The translations under genes and the position numbers were made by a program. DNA of 64,000 bases. Origin: Rathayibacter sp. Leaf185. GTDB lineage: Bacteria; Actinomycetota; Actinomycetes; Actinomycetales; Microbacteriaceae. The notes under the pieces were generated by a model. That model worked only from the letters and a program-made list of their open reading frames with translations, was not told the DNA's origin and searched no databases. The DNA lies in NCBI RefSeq assembly GCF_001423885.1, contig NZ_LMPP01000001.1:1031543-1095542 (forward strand), written 5' to 3'. Of the stretch, positions 8,051 to 17,210 are shown piece by piece; the stretch's first letter is position 1; the number at the start of each line of letters is the position of its first letter.

Positions 8051-9525
8051 AGGCCCCGCGCCGCTCACGGCTCGCCCTGCTCGCCGCCGCGCTGATCGCC
8101 GGCACCGCGGGCCTCACCCCTGTACTCAGTGCTGCCGCGGCCGACGACTTCGCATCGACCAAGGTCACCTGCGTCGACGGCAGCCCGGTCAGCGCGGTCG
8201 TCTCCGGTACGGCCGAGGGCCCCAACGACCCCGAGAACCCCGTGATCCTGGGCCTCCTCATCAACGGCGTGCCCGGCGACCAGGCGAACCCCGTCGATGC
8301 CACCGGCGCCTTCGCCTTCGACCCGGTGAACGTCAAGACCGGTGACACCCTTGAGATCTACGTCGGCGATCCGAAGAACGTGCAGTACGACTACACCGTG
8401 ACGGAGGCGTCGTGCACCGAGGAGCCCACCCCGACGCCGACTCCGACCGAGACCACCGTTCCCACGCCGGAGCCCACCGCGACGAGCACCCCGACCGCGA
8501 CGCCGACCCCGACTGAGACGCCGACGGCCACGCCCACGCCCACCGCGACTCCGACCGTCACCCCCACGCCCACCGCGACTCCGACCGTCACCCCCACGCC
8601 GACCCCGACCCCCACCGCGACGCCCCTCGTCGTCTCGCGCATCGCCGGAGTCGACCGTCAGGACACCGCCGCGAAGCTCTCGGCGGCGACGTTCGCCGCG
8701 AACGTGCCCGTCGTCTTCATCGCCACCGGCAGCAACTTCCCCGACGCGCTGAGCGCCGGGCCCGCCGCCGCGAAGCAGAGCGGACCGCTCCTGCTGGTCG
8801 ACCGCGACTCGATGTCGCAGCCGGTCCGCGACGAGCTGTCCCGGCTCAAGCCGGCCAAGATCGTCGTCGTCGGTTCGGCGCTGAGTGTCAGCGACGCCCT
8901 CAAGAACGACCTCGCCCAGTACGCGAAGAACGGCAACATCCAGCGCATCGGAGGCGTCGACCGCTACGACACCGCCGCGAAGCTGGTCCAGTCCGCCTTC
9001 CCGAAGGGCTCCTCGCAGGCGTGGCTCGCCACCGGTGAGAAGTTCCCCGACGCCCTCGCCGCGGCCGCGGCAGCCGGCTCCTACCGGGCACCCGTCCTCC
9101 TGGTGAACGGCGGGCTCAGCACCGCCGACTCCACCACGACCGGCCTCATCTCGGGGCTCGGCGTCAAGAAGCTGACGATCGCGGGCAGCAACCTCTCGGT
9201 CAGCGACGGCATCGCCGCGTCGCTCCCCGTGACCCCCACCCGCATCGGAGGCGTCGACCGCTACGAGACGTCGGTGAAGCTCAACACCGCCGCCTTCCCC
9301 TCGGCATCGACGGTCTACCTCGCCACCGGCGAGAACTTCCCCGACGCCCTCGCCGGAGCGACCAGTGCCGGCTTCACCAAGAGCCCGCTGTACACCGTGC
9401 GGCCCGACTGCGTGCCGCAGCCCGTGCTCGACGACATCGAGCGCCTCGGCGCCTCGAAGGTCGTCCTGCTCGGCGGCGCGGGAACCCTCTCCGAGAAGGT
9501 GGCCACGCTGACCTCCTGCAACTGA
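8047..9525 (+). CDS. Secreted cell-wall-binding repeat protein (CWB2), copy 1
   Basis: Surface protein of 492 residues from the GTG at 8047. [15 protein letters not shown] begins a signal peptide ending near SAAAA. An N-terminal Ig-like beta region follows (about 30-120), then a Thr/Pro linker of TPTPTAT units (about 125-195) that would span the wall, then three cell wall binding repeat 2 modules marked by [26 protein letters not shown] and [13 protein letters not shown] and by repeated ATG.NFPDAL motifs. CWB2 domains of other Gram-positives attach non-covalently to wall polymers. The frame is open far upstream, but signal peptide and paralogue comparison fix the start. A strong hairpin terminator follows. 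Confidence 0.88.
   Translation: MKAPRRSRLALLAAALIAGTAGLTPVLSAAAADDFASTKVTCVDGSPVSAVVSGTAEGPNDPENPVILGLLINGVPGDQANPVDATGAFAFDPVNVKTGDTLEIYVGDPKNVQYDYTVTEASCTEEPTPTPTPTETTVPTPEPTATSTPTATPTPTETPTATPTPTATPTVTPTPTATPTVTPTPTPTPTATPLVVSRIAGVDRQDTAAKLSAATFAANVPVVFIATGSNFPDALSAGPAAAKQSGPLLLVDRDSMSQPVRDELSRLKPAKIVVVGSALSVSDALKNDLAQYAKNGNIQRIGGVDRYDTAAKLVQSAFPKGSSQAWLATGEKFPDALAAAAAAGSYRAPVLLVNGGLSTADSTTTGLISGLGVKKLTIAGSNLSVSDGIAASLPVTPTRIGGVDRYETSVKLNTAAFPSASTVYLATGENFPDALAGATSAGFTKSPLYTVRPDCVPQPVLDDIERLGASKVVLLGGAGTLSEKVATLTSCN
8535..8594 (+). repeat. Two exact 30-bp tandem units in the Thr/Pro linker
   Basis: Two identical 30-bp units beginning CACGCCCACCGCGACTCC lie head to tail and encode [10 protein letters not shown]-type decapeptides. 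The same kind of DNA recurs in the paralogue around 10231-10378. Such in-frame repeats expand or contract by slippage and probably set how far the protein reaches from the wall. Confidence 0.8.
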
Positions 9526-9540
9526 TCCGCTAGGCCGAGT

Positions 9541-9578
9541 CGCCCGGGAACGCCTTGCCAGAGAGGCGCTCCCGGGCG
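9541..9578 (+). terminator. Rho-independent terminator-like hairpin after CWB2 copy 1
   Basis: Arms of 14 bp (CGCCCGGGAACGCC with GGCGCTCCCGGGCG, one mismatch) around a 10-nt loop, 16 bp past the stop codon. There is no long U-tract, as is usual for high-GC actinobacteria. Confidence 0.7.
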
Positions 9579-9654
9579 ATTCCGCGTTCCGGCGGCGTGG
9601 TCACGAGGACCGGCCGCCGGCACCCCCCTTCAGGGGACGCAACGCGGTGCCCCA

Positions 9655-9694
9655 TTGCCGAGGCGCGGAGCGTGACGCTAGCTTTCGAGCACCG
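9655..9694 (+). promoter_or_regulatory. Promoter-like block shared by both cell-wall protein genes, copy 2
   Basis: Aligns with 7841-7879. TTGCCG is a plausible -35 and CTAGCTT a plausible -10, followed by the shared TTTCGAGCACCG. The 5' leader after it also keeps short identical blocks with copy 1, including GCCCTCTCGAGAAAG just before the leader ORF. Confidence 0.45.
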
Positions 9695-9811
9695 TTCCGC
9701 CTCACCTGTCGGGCTCCGGCACCCGGCCGCATCGTCGCACTTCGCGTGAGCGACGGGCTCCGCCGACGCAGAGGCGGACCGCCCGATCCGCCCTCTCGAG
9801 AAAGCGACACG

Positions 9812-9868
9812 ATGTCGTCATCGCTCCACCTCTCCTGCCTGCTCCCCGCCCCGGTGGTGGCACTGTGA
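9812..9868 (+). CDS. Leader peptide (18 aa) overlapping the cell-wall protein start, copy 2
   Basis: An 18-codon ORF (MSSSLHLSCLLPAPVVAL) preceded by GAGAAAG, with its TGA overlapping the GTG at 9865. It is the counterpart of the ORF at 7997-8050, with conserved MSS-LHL start, a PxPxV core and final Leu. Conservation of start, frame and overlap across two paralogous loci supports real translation. It may only couple translation or may sense something; nothing in the peptide resembles an amino-acid attenuator. Confidence 0.6.
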   Translation: MSSSLHLSCLLPAPVVAL

Positions 9869-11286
9869 AGGCCCCGCGCCGCTCACGGCTCGCCCTGCTC
9901 GCTGTCGCGCTGATCGCCGGCACCGCGGGCCTCACCCCTGCGCTGAGTGCCGCCGCCGCCGCGTCCACCGCGTCGACCGCCGTCACCTGCGAGGCCGGCG
10001 TCCCGGTCAGCGCGGTGGTCTCCGGCACCACGGACCCCACGCCCGAGCCCGTCGCCATCGGCCTCGCTCGCAACGCCACCACCGTCCAGCAGCAGACCGT
10101 CCCCGCGTCCGGTGGCGCGTTCACCTTCGCCCCGGTGAGCGTCTCGGTCGGCGACACCCTCCAGGTCTGGGCCGCCAGCTCCGCGAACATCCAGTACACC
10201 TACCGGATCACCGCGCAGACGTGCGGAGGAACACCGACGCCGACCCCTACGGGGACCGCCACGCCGACCCCGGAGCCCACCGCGACGGCCACGCCGACCG
10301 CCACGCCCACCGCGACTCCGACGGTCACGCCCACCGCGACTCCGACGGCCACGCCCACCCCGACCCCGACGGGCACCCCGGGCGCCCCGATCGTCACCCG
10401 CATCGCCGGAGTCGACCGCCAGGACACCGCCGCCAAGATCTCGGCTGCGACGTTCTCGCCCAACGTGCCCGTCGTCTTCATCGCGACCGGAGCCAACTTC
10501 CCCGACGCTCTCGCCGCCGGCCCCGCCGCCGCGAAGCAGAGCGGACCCCTCCTGCTGGTCGACCGCGACTCCATGTCGCAGTCGGTCCGTGACGAGCTGC
10601 GCCGGCTCAAGCCGTTCAAGATCGTCGTCGTCGGGTCGGAGCTGAGCGTCAGCGAGACCCTCAAGAACGAGCTCGCCGGCTACACGAAGAGCGGCGAGAT
10701 CGAGCGCGTCGGAGGCGTCGACCGCTACGACACCGCCGCCAAGGTCGTCCAGGGCGCGTTCCCGCGGGGCGCGTCGCAGGCGTGGATCGCCACCGGCGAG
10801 AAGTTCCCCGACGCCCTCGCCGCGGCCGCCGCAGCCGGCTCGTTCCGTGCGCCGGTCATCCTGGTGAACGGCGGCCTCAACCGCGCCGACGCCACCACGA
10901 CCGGCCTCGTCGACGGTCTCGGCATCAAGAAGCTGACGATCGCCGGCAGCGAGCTCTCGGTCAGCACCGGCATCGAGAACTCGTTCCGCACCCCGACGGT
11001 CCGCATCGGAGGCGTCGACCGCTACGACACCTCGGTGCAGCTCAACCGCGCCGCCTTCACGGCCGCGTCGACGGTCTACCTCGCCACCGGCGAGAACTTC
11101 CCCGACGCCCTCGCCGGAGCGACCGCCGCCGGCTTCACGAAGAACCCGCTCTACACCGTGAAGCCCGACTGCGTCCCGCAGCCCGTGCTCGACGACATCA
11201 CGACCCTCGGAGCCACGAAGGTCGTCCTGCTCGGCGGTACCGGCACCCTGTCGGACGGAGTCGCGTCGCTGACGGCCTGCCGCTGA
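9865..11286 (+). CDS. Secreted cell-wall-binding repeat protein (CWB2), copy 2
   Basis: Paralogue of the preceding gene, 473 residues, with the same order: signal peptide ([15 protein letters not shown] to SAAAA), Ig-like N-terminal domain, a shorter Thr/Pro linker, and three CWB2 modules ([39 protein letters not shown]). Signal peptide and CWB2 parts are very similar to copy 1, while the N-terminal domain and linker length differ, as expected for a duplication followed by divergence of the exposed part. The GTG start is set by overlap with the leader ORF and by the signal peptide. A near-perfect terminator follows. Confidence 0.88.
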   Translation: MKAPRRSRLALLAVALIAGTAGLTPALSAAAAASTASTAVTCEAGVPVSAVVSGTTDPTPEPVAIGLARNATTVQQQTVPASGGAFTFAPVSVSVGDTLQVWAASSANIQYTYRITAQTCGGTPTPTPTGTATPTPEPTATATPTATPTATPTVTPTATPTATPTPTPTGTPGAPIVTRIAGVDRQDTAAKISAATFSPNVPVVFIATGANFPDALAAGPAAAKQSGPLLLVDRDSMSQSVRDELRRLKPFKIVVVGSELSVSETLKNELAGYTKSGEIERVGGVDRYDTAAKVVQGAFPRGASQAWIATGEKFPDALAAAAAAGSFRAPVILVNGGLNRADATTTGLVDGLGIKKLTIAGSELSVSTGIENSFRTPTVRIGGVDRYDTSVQLNRAAFTAASTVYLATGENFPDALAGATAAGFTKNPLYTVKPDCVPQPVLDDITTLGATKVVLLGGTGTLSDGVASLTACR

Positions 11287-11306
11287 TCCTCTGACGGCTC
11301 ACACGC

Positions 11307-11340
11307 GCAGAAGGGCCGGGGTCATCCCCGGCCCTTCTGC
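11307..11340 (+). terminator. Strong hairpin terminator after CWB2 copy 2
   Basis: A perfect 15-bp stem (GCAGAAGGGCCGGGG paired with its complement) around a TCAT loop, 20 bp past the stop. It may act in both directions, as the next gene ends at 11415 on the other strand. Confidence 0.85.
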
Positions 11341-11353
11341 ACGTCACCGGTCG

Positions 11354-11413
11354 CTGAGTCGCCCGAGAAGGTTCGTTCTCGACGCAGAGAACGAGCCTTC
11401 TCGGGCAACTCAG
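11354..11413. repeat. Intergenic palindrome, family A copy 1
   Basis: Long inverted repeat with arms of about 25 bp built on TTGCCCGAGAAGGCTCGTTC (two mismatches) around an 8-nt centre, between convergent genes and directly abutting the stop codon at 11415. A second copy of the same sequence is at 36963-37020. Confidence 0.75.
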
Positions 11414-11414
11414 C

Positions 11415-12281
11415 TCAGGCCGACGGCGACGTGGCGTGCAGCTCCCCCGTGGGCAGCGTCAGCGACGTGAACCGCCGCACCTGAGCCGTCAGCGCACGCT
11501 CCGTCGGCAGCCGCTCCATCGACGACGCCCCGTAGAAGCCGTCGATGCCGACCGCGTTGCTCAGCACGTACTGCGCGTCCTCCGGCTCGGCCACCGGGCC
11601 GCCGTGCACGAGCACGATCACGTCGTCGCGCACGCTGCGGGCCGCGGCCGCCCACGCCGAGGCCAGCTCCACCCCGTCGTCGAGGGTCCGCGCCGTCTCG
11701 GCGCCGATCGAGCCGCCGGTGGTGAGCCCGAGGTGCACGACGACCACGTCCGCCCCCGCCTCGGTCATCGCGACCGCGTCCTCCTCCGAGAACACGTACG
11801 GAGTGGTCAGCAGGTCCTCGGCCCGGGCCGCGCGGATCATCTCGACCTCCTTGTCGAAGCCCATCCCCGTCTCCTCGAGGTTGGCGCGGAAGTTGCCGTC
11901 GATGAGCCCGACGGTCGGGAAGTTCTGCACGCCCGAGAAGCCCTGGTCCTTCAGCTGCCGGAGGAAGCGCGGCGCGTCGAGGAACGGGTCCGTGCCGTTC
12001 ACCCCCGCGAGCACCGGCGTGCGCTGCGGCACGGTGAGGATCTCGCGGCCCATGTCGACGACGATGTCGTTCGCGTTGCCGTAGGCGAGCAGGCCGCTGA
12101 GCGAGCCGCGGCCCGCCATCCTGAAGCGGCCGGAGTTGTAGATGATGATCAGGTCGGCGCCGCCGTCCTCCTCGCACTTCGCCGAGAGCCCGGTGCCGGC
12201 TCCGGCGCCGACGATCGGTTCGCGCAGAGCGACCTTGGTGCGGAGTCGGTCGAGGATGTCGGTGCGGCTGACGAAGGTCAT
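11415..12281 (-). CDS. PEP-hydrolase-like TIM-barrel protein
   Basis: A 288-residue protein of the phosphoenolpyruvate hydrolase-like family (Pfam PEP_hydrolase). Recognisable stretches are [14 protein letters not shown] near the N-terminus, the barrel strand segments [13 protein letters not shown] and [12 protein letters not shown]-like, [13 protein letters not shown], and [14 protein letters not shown]. The true biochemical reaction of bacterial members is poorly established. The ATG at 12281 has GGGAG upstream and overlaps the stop of the Tm-1-like gene by 4 bp; the open frame extends far upstream only because of GC bias. The two families are very often adjacent or fused, so they probably act on one pathway. 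Confidence 0.85.
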   Translation of the reverse strand: MTFVSRTDILDRLRTKVALREPIVGAGAGTGLSAKCEEDGGADLIIIYNSGRFRMAGRGSLSGLLAYGNANDIVVDMGREILTVPQRTPVLAGVNGTDPFLDAPRFLRQLKDQGFSGVQNFPTVGLIDGNFRANLEETGMGFDKEVEMIRAARAEDLLTTPYVFSEEDAVAMTEAGADVVVVHLGLTTGGSIGAETARTLDDGVELASAWAAAARSVRDDVIVLVHGGPVAEPEDAQYVLSNAVGIDGFYGASSMERLPTERALTAQVRRFTSLTLPTGELHATSPSA

Positions 12282-13525
12282 GAGTGCGCTCCCTGGAGGG
12301 TCGGTGTGCGAGGTGCGGTGATCGCGGCGTGCAGCCGCGCAACGGCCGCGTCGGCGAAGGCCGGGTCGTTGATGTCGGTGTCGAGGTCGATGAGGTCGAC
12401 TGCGGAGCCGGCGAGCCCCGAGCGGACGGCCGTGACGAGCGCGTCGTCCGCCTCCGCATCGGCGAAGGGGCCGCCGGGCACGGCGATCGCCGAGACACCG
12501 CCGAGCGGCAGCAGCACGGCGGTGGGTCCGGAGGCGGCCGCGGCCCGCGCGGCCAGCCGGGCTCCCAGCTCGGTGCACTCGGCCGCCGTCGTGCGCATCA
12601 GCGTCACGCTCGAGTTGTGCACGTGCAGCCGGCGCTCGTGGAAGCGCTCGGGAACCGTGTCGACGGCTCCGAAGTTCACCATGTCGAGCGCGCCGACCGA
12701 GATCACCTGCGGCACTCCGGCGAGCCCCGCGGCCGTGAGCCGATCGGGCCCCGCGGAGAAGACGCCGCCGACCAGCTCGTCGGCCAGCTCCGTCGTGGTC
12801 AGGTCGAGCACCCCGGCGAAGAAGCCCTGGGCGATCAGCGACTCCATCGCGCGCCCGCCGGTCCCGGTCATGTGGAAGACGAGCACCTCGTAGCCGAGTT
12901 CCTCGAGCCGCTCCCGGGCGCGGGTGACGCACGGGGTCGTCACGCCGAACATGCTGGCCGCGACCATCGGGCGCGCCTCGCGGTCGGGCACGGGGTCGGC
13001 GGTCACCATCCCGGCCATGGCCGCCGCCGCGTTGGCGAGGATGCGCAGCGAGATCCGGTTGAGCCCGGCGATGTCGACGACCGACGGCGCGAGGATCAGG
13101 TCGGTGCTGCCGACGTACTGCTCGGTCGCTCCGGAGGCGGCGGTCGAGACGATCAGCTTCGGGAACCCGAGCGGCAGGCCGGCGAACGCCGTCGCGGCGA
13201 GCGAGGTCCCGCCGGTGCCGCCGAGCGCGAGCGCACCCTGCACGGTCCCGGCCGAGACGAGGTCGCGGACGATCATCGTCGCCCCCGCCGCCATGACGGC
13301 CATCGCGGCGCCCCGGTCACCGCCGGCGACGAGGGCGGCCAGAGTCGAGCCTCCGGCGACAGCCACCGTCTCGCGGTCGACATCGGGCTCGAGGCTCGGC
13401 GCACCGAGCACGCCCACGTCGATCACGATCGAGTCGACACCCGCCGAGCGGAGGCGGTCCCGGAGGAACGCGTACTCCTCGCCCTTGGTGTCGAGAGTTC
13501 CGAGCAGCACGACAGTGTGCGCCAT
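12278..13525 (-). CDS. Tm-1-like ATP-binding protein (UPF0261)
   Basis: A 415-residue protein of the Tm-1-like/UPF0261 family, named after the plant Tm-1 N-terminal domain that binds ATP. The N-terminus [18 protein letters not shown] is the family hallmark, and GGTGGTSLA and [15 protein letters not shown] are further conserved stretches. The start ATG at 13525 is preceded by GGAAGGACC. It is the first gene of a two-gene operon with the PEP-hydrolase-like gene and is divergent from the MocR regulator at 13601, its likely controller. Metabolic role unknown; the neighbouring sugar transporter and dehydrogenase suggest carbohydrate or sugar-acid catabolism. Confidence 0.87.
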   Translation of the reverse strand: MAHTVVLLGTLDTKGEEYAFLRDRLRSAGVDSIVIDVGVLGAPSLEPDVDRETVAVAGGSTLAALVAGGDRGAAMAVMAAGATMIVRDLVSAGTVQGALALGGTGGTSLAATAFAGLPLGFPKLIVSTAASGATEQYVGSTDLILAPSVVDIAGLNRISLRILANAAAAMAGMVTADPVPDREARPMVAASMFGVTTPCVTRARERLEELGYEVLVFHMTGTGGRAMESLIAQGFFAGVLDLTTTELADELVGGVFSAGPDRLTAAGLAGVPQVISVGALDMVNFGAVDTVPERFHERRLHVHNSSVTLMRTTAAECTELGARLAARAAAASGPTAVLLPLGGVSAIAVPGGPFADAEADDALVTAVRSGLAGSAVDLIDLDTDINDPAFADAAVARLHAAITAPRTPTLQGAHS

Positions 13526-13565
13526 CGCAGGGTCCTTCCATCCGGTCCCGCGTGGTCGGGGATGT

Positions 13566-13594
13566 TTGACCCGGCCGGGGATTGCTTCCATGAT
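13566..13594 (+). promoter_or_regulatory. Sigma-70-type promoter giving a leaderless MocR transcript
   Basis: TTGACC (13566-13571), a 17-bp spacer and CATGAT (13589-13594) match a housekeeping promoter well. The -10 box ends 6 bp before the ATG at 13601, and no Shine-Dalgarno exists there, so the transcript probably starts at the start codon. It lies within the 75-bp region shared with the divergent Tm-1-like operon. Confidence 0.65.
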
Positions 13595-13600
13595 GTGCCG

Positions 13601-15046
13601 ATGACCTACGAGGCAGCGAGTGCCAATGCGTTCCGATTGGTCGCGGTGGGCGCGAGCCGCCTCCTCCGGCTGCTCGGCGAGTGGCAGCAGGGCGAGAGCG
13701 CGCTGCACGAGGAGCTCGCCGCCGGGCTGCGCACGCTCATCCGCAGCGGGGCCCTGCCGTCGGGCTCACGGCTGCCGTCCGAGCGGTTGCTCGGCTCAGC
13801 ACTGGGGGTCAGCCGCAACACCGTCACCAAGGCGCTCGACGACCTCCGCGCCGACGGCCTGCTCTCGAGCAGGAGGGGCGACGGCACCTACGTGAGCACC
13901 TCGCGACGTCCGCAGACGAGTCACGGCGGCGACCGCCTCCGCTCGTTCGTCGCCGACCCGGCCGGCGCCGACCGCATCGACCTGCGCAGTGCGGCGCTGC
14001 CCGGCCTCCCGATGGTGGCCGACGAGTTCAACGCGATCGACAGCTCGCGCACCCGCGACCTGGTGGCCGGCCACGGCTACATCCCGGCCGGTCTCACCGA
14101 GCTGCGGCTCGCCGTCGCCGGCTACTACACCGACCTCGGCCTGCCGACCACGCCCGAGCACATCCTGATCACGTCCGGTGCGCAGCAGGCGCTCCGCCTC
14201 GCCGCCGCGATGGTCATCGCCCCCGGCGCCACCGTGCTCGTCGAGGAGCCGACCTTCCGCGGTGCGATCGAGTCGATGAAGGCACTCGGCGCCCGGCTCG
14301 TCGGCATCCCCTCGGGGCCCGACGGCATCGATGTCGACGAGCTCGCGCGGCAGACGGTCGCGCTGAAGCCCGCGCTGATCGTGGTGCAGTCGACCGCGCA
14401 GAACCCGACCGGATCGGTGCTCGACCACTTCCGCCGCAGCCGCCTGGCCACGATCTCGACCCGGTACGGCGTCCCCGTGATCGACGACGCGACGCTGGCC
14501 GACACCGTCATCGACGGCGAGCGCCGACCCCTGCCGCTCGCCGCCGGCGGCGACTCGATCATGACGGTCGGATCGGTGAGCAAGTCGTTCTGGGGCGGGC
14601 TCCGCGTCGGCTGGCTGCGCGCCCGGCCCGATCTCGTGGCCGAGCTGGCCGCGGTGAAGGGCGGCGAGGATCTGGGCACCTCCGTCCTCGCCCAGATCGT
14701 GGCCGCGCGGCTGCTCGGGAGGATCGAGCGGGCCCGTGACGAGCGCCTCCTGATGCTCTCGGAGCACCGCCGGCTCGTGCTCGACGCGGTCGCCGAGCAC
14801 CTGCCGAGCTGGTCGCCGCAGATCCCCCAGGGCGGCGGCTCGCTGTGGGTGAGGCTCCCGGAGGCGCGCGCCACCGCCCTCGCCCAGCGCGCCGAGCGGG
14901 CGGGAGTGCGGATCCTCCCCGGGCCAACCTTCAGCGTCGACGACCGCCTCGACGACTTCGTCCGCATCTCGTACGCCAACGACCCGGCCCTGACCCGCGC
15001 CGGGATCGAGATCCTGGCCGAGACCTGGAACACGCTTACCGACTGA
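13601..15046 (+). CDS. MocR/PdxR-type GntR regulator with aminotransferase domain
   Basis: Transcription factor of 481 residues. An N-terminal GntR winged helix (about 35-105) contains GALPSGSRLPSERLL and VSRNTVTKALDDLRADGLL. A fold-type I aminotransferase-like domain follows, with HILITSGAQQALRL, the NPTG motif (QNPTG) and a PLP-binding lysine at about residue 328 in GSVSKSFWGGLRVGW. In MocR proteins the PLP domain senses PLP or an amino compound instead of catalysing transamination. It is divergent from the Tm-1-like/PEP-hydrolase operon and upstream of the sugar transport cluster, so it may regulate either. Transcription is probably leaderless. Confidence 0.9.
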   Translation: MTYEAASANAFRLVAVGASRLLRLLGEWQQGESALHEELAAGLRTLIRSGALPSGSRLPSERLLGSALGVSRNTVTKALDDLRADGLLSSRRGDGTYVSTSRRPQTSHGGDRLRSFVADPAGADRIDLRSAALPGLPMVADEFNAIDSSRTRDLVAGHGYIPAGLTELRLAVAGYYTDLGLPTTPEHILITSGAQQALRLAAAMVIAPGATVLVEEPTFRGAIESMKALGARLVGIPSGPDGIDVDELARQTVALKPALIVVQSTAQNPTGSVLDHFRRSRLATISTRYGVPVIDDATLADTVIDGERRPLPLAAGGDSIMTVGSVSKSFWGGLRVGWLRARPDLVAELAAVKGGEDLGTSVLAQIVAARLLGRIERARDERLLMLSEHRRLVLDAVAEHLPSWSPQIPQGGGSLWVRLPEARATALAQRAERAGVRILPGPTFSVDDRLDDFVRISYANDPALTRAGIEILAETWNTLTD

Positions 15047-15160
15047 TCCGGCTCCGTGGGCCAACACGGCCGCATTGGCTCTCTCTTCGTCCTCGAAGGC
15101 CCCCCAAGCTGAACTCGCAGCGGTGATCGTGCCGCTCGACGCCGAGGTCGAACACCCTGA

Positions 15161-15178
15161 CCTCGTCGTCCGACGAGG
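15161..15178 (+). promoter_or_regulatory. Palindrome overlapping the ribosome binding site of the Gfo/Idh gene
   Basis: CCTCGTCG-TC-CGACGAGG is a perfect 8-bp dyad whose right arm overlaps the AGGAGG Shine-Dalgarno (15176-15181) of the ATG at 15187. As RNA it could partly mask the site; as DNA it could be an operator. Either reading is inference. Confidence 0.4.
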
Positions 15179-15186
15179 AGGTCCGG

Positions 15187-16254
15187 ATGAACGCCAATAC
15201 CCGACAGGACACCACCAGCACCGCACACCAGCCGACACGCCATCGCATCGCGGTCGTGGGCGCCGGTGGTGTGAGCGAGATGCACTTCGATGGCTTCCGC
15301 CTGCGGCCCGAGCGGATCGACGTGGTCGCCGTGATCGACCCGTCGGCCGAGCGCCGCGAGTGGGCCACCACGACCTACGGAGTCCCGGCCTCGTTCGCGA
15401 GCATCACCGAGGCCCTCGCCGCGGTCGAGTTCGACGTCGCCGTGGTCTGCACCCCGAGCCATGTGCGCCTCGAGACGGTGCGCGAACTGGCCGCGGCGGG
15501 CAAGCACATCCTGGTCGAGAAGCCCTTCGCCGACGGCATCGACGAGGCGCGCGAGCTCGTGCGCATCACCGACGAGGCCGGCGTGCAGCTGGCGGTCGAC
15601 CAGAACTTCCGCGAGCACTACGGCTTCGAGCTCGCTCGCGAGCTGATCCAGACGGGTCGCATCGGCCGGGTCCGCGTGATCAACCACCGCGAGCTGATGC
15701 ACCGCGTCGACGGCGGCTGGCGCAACGAGCAGCCGCACCACGCGCTGATGGTGATGGGCGTGCACTGGCTCGACGGCTTCCGCCGCCTGATCGACCAGGA
15801 CGCCACCTGGCTCGTCGCCCGCACCTTCTCGTCGCCGTCGATCCCCGCGGTCGGCGAGACCGACGCCAACCTGCAGATCCACTTCGGCGACGTCACCGTG
15901 ACCTACACCGACAGCTTCTCGAGCTGGATCACGCAGTGGGACACCATCGTCCTCGGCGACGAGGGCACCCTGCACATCACCGGCGGAGGCATCATCCTCG
16001 CCGGCCCCGACGGCACCGAGCGGATCGAGAACCCGCTCTCGACGGGCGAGGCGAAGCCGCTCACCGCCTACGGAGCGCTGGCCGGCCTGCTCGACGCGGT
16101 CGAGACCGGCATCGAGGCGCCCAACTCCGGCCGCGACAACCTCAAGACCGTGTCCCTGATCGACGGCGCGTACCGCTCGGCCGAGACGGGCGAGCCGATC
16201 GAACTGGTCGGCGGACTGCTGCCGTCCGAGCTGGTCGGCGGGCTGCGGCCGTGA
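15187..16254 (+). CDS. Gfo/Idh/MocA family NAD(P)-dependent oxidoreductase
   Basis: Dehydrogenase of 355 residues. The Rossmann motif GAGGVSEMH follows an approximately 20-residue N-terminal extension, and the catalytic-domain hallmark EKPFADG is near residue 117. These enzymes oxidise or reduce sugars, inositols or their derivatives with NAD(P). The ATG has a strong AGGAGG site. The stop overlaps the GTG start of the permease, placing it first in an operon with a CUT1 sugar transporter. The likely role is the first oxidation of the imported sugar; the exact substrate is not evident. Confidence 0.88.
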   Translation: MNANTRQDTTSTAHQPTRHRIAVVGAGGVSEMHFDGFRLRPERIDVVAVIDPSAERREWATTTYGVPASFASITEALAAVEFDVAVVCTPSHVRLETVRELAAAGKHILVEKPFADGIDEARELVRITDEAGVQLAVDQNFREHYGFELARELIQTGRIGRVRVINHRELMHRVDGGWRNEQPHHALMVMGVHWLDGFRRLIDQDATWLVARTFSSPSIPAVGETDANLQIHFGDVTVTYTDSFSSWITQWDTIVLGDEGTLHITGGGIILAGPDGTERIENPLSTGEAKPLTAYGALAGLLDAVETGIEAPNSGRDNLKTVSLIDGAYRSAETGEPIELVGGLLPSELVGGLRP

Positions 16255-17210
16255 CCACCGTGCTGCAGCCGTCCGAGCGGGCGGTCGTCCGGCCGCCCGC
16301 GGTGGCGCCTCCGCCCCGCACACCCGTCGCGGCGTTCCGAGAGCTGCTCCAGATCCGCGCCTTCGCGATTCCGCTGCTCATCGTCTTCGCGGTGCTGTTC
16401 GCGTATCCGCTGGCGCAGTCGCTCTACTGGAGCTTCACCGACTTCGGCGGCTACAGCACCGACGTCTCGTTCGTCGGCCTCGACAACTACGCCGCGATCT
16501 TCACCGATCCGTCGATGATCGCGGGCCTGGGCTTCACGATCCTCTTCACGCTCGGCACGACCGTGCTGATCACCGTGATCGCGATCCCGACCGCGGTGGT
16601 GCTCAACCGGGCTTTCCTCGGCCGCAACTTCGTCCGATCGGTCTTCTTCTTCCCGTCGATCCCGAGCGTCGCGATCCTCGGCCTGGTCTGGGGGTTCATC
16701 CTCTCGCCGCTCGGCTCGGGCGCCCTCAACTCGCTCCTGCAGACCACCTTCGGCGTCGGGCCCGTCCCGTGGCTGTCCGACTCCGCCCTCGCCCAGCTCT
16801 CGGTGATCGTCGTCGGGGTGTGGTCGAACGCCGGCTGGCACGCGATCCTCTACCTCGCCTACCTCCAGTCGATCCCGGCCGATCTCTACGAGGTCGCGAC
16901 GGTCGACGGAGCCTCGGCCCTGCAGAAGTTCCGCCACATCACCGTGCCGCTGCTCACCCCGGCGCTGACGATCAGCTGCCTCCTGCTGATGACCAGCGGG
17001 CTCAAGGTCTACGAGCTGCCGTTCACGCTGACCAGCGGTGGCCCCGGATTCTCGACCAACACGATCACGCAGACCATCATCCAGAACGGCATCTCGCAGG
17101 CCCAGTTCGGCCGCGCCTCCGCCCTGGCCGTGGTGTTCATGCTGCTCGTCGGCGCGATCGTCGCCGTGCAGCTCCTGCTCTCGAACCGCCTCGAACGGAG
17201 GACGTCATGA
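16251..17210 (+). CDS. Sugar ABC transporter permease (MalF/UgpA type)
   Basis: Inner-membrane permease of 319 residues with about six helices. The first helix FAIPLLIVFAVLFAYPLAQS follows a Pro-rich cytoplasmic N-terminus. The EAA loop that contacts the ATPase is visible as EVATVDGASALQKFRHITVP. GTG at 16251 overlaps the stop of the dehydrogenase, and the stop overlaps the next permease start, so translation is coupled. No ATPase gene is present in the operon; actinobacterial CUT1 systems commonly share one ATPase such as MsiK encoded elsewhere. Confidence 0.92.
   Translation: MTTVLQPSERAVVRPPAVAPPPRTPVAAFRELLQIRAFAIPLLIVFAVLFAYPLAQSLYWSFTDFGGYSTDVSFVGLDNYAAIFTDPSMIAGLGFTILFTLGTTVLITVIAIPTAVVLNRAFLGRNFVRSVFFFPSIPSVAILGLVWGFILSPLGSGALNSLLQTTFGVGPVPWLSDSALAQLSVIVVGVWSNAGWHAILYLAYLQSIPADLYEVATVDGASALQKFRHITVPLLTPALTISCLLLMTSGLKVYELPFTLTSGGPGFSTNTITQTIIQNGISQAQFGRASALAVVFMLLVGAIVAVQLLLSNRLERRTS

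Noticed and set aside
8535-8594. Short regular repeats considered as a CRISPR array
   Set aside because: Units are in-frame Thr/Pro codons without spacers, inside a coding region.
14125-16323. Long antisense open frame opposite MocR and the Gfo/Idh gene
   Set aside because: Overlaps two well-supported genes and reads as compositional shadow.
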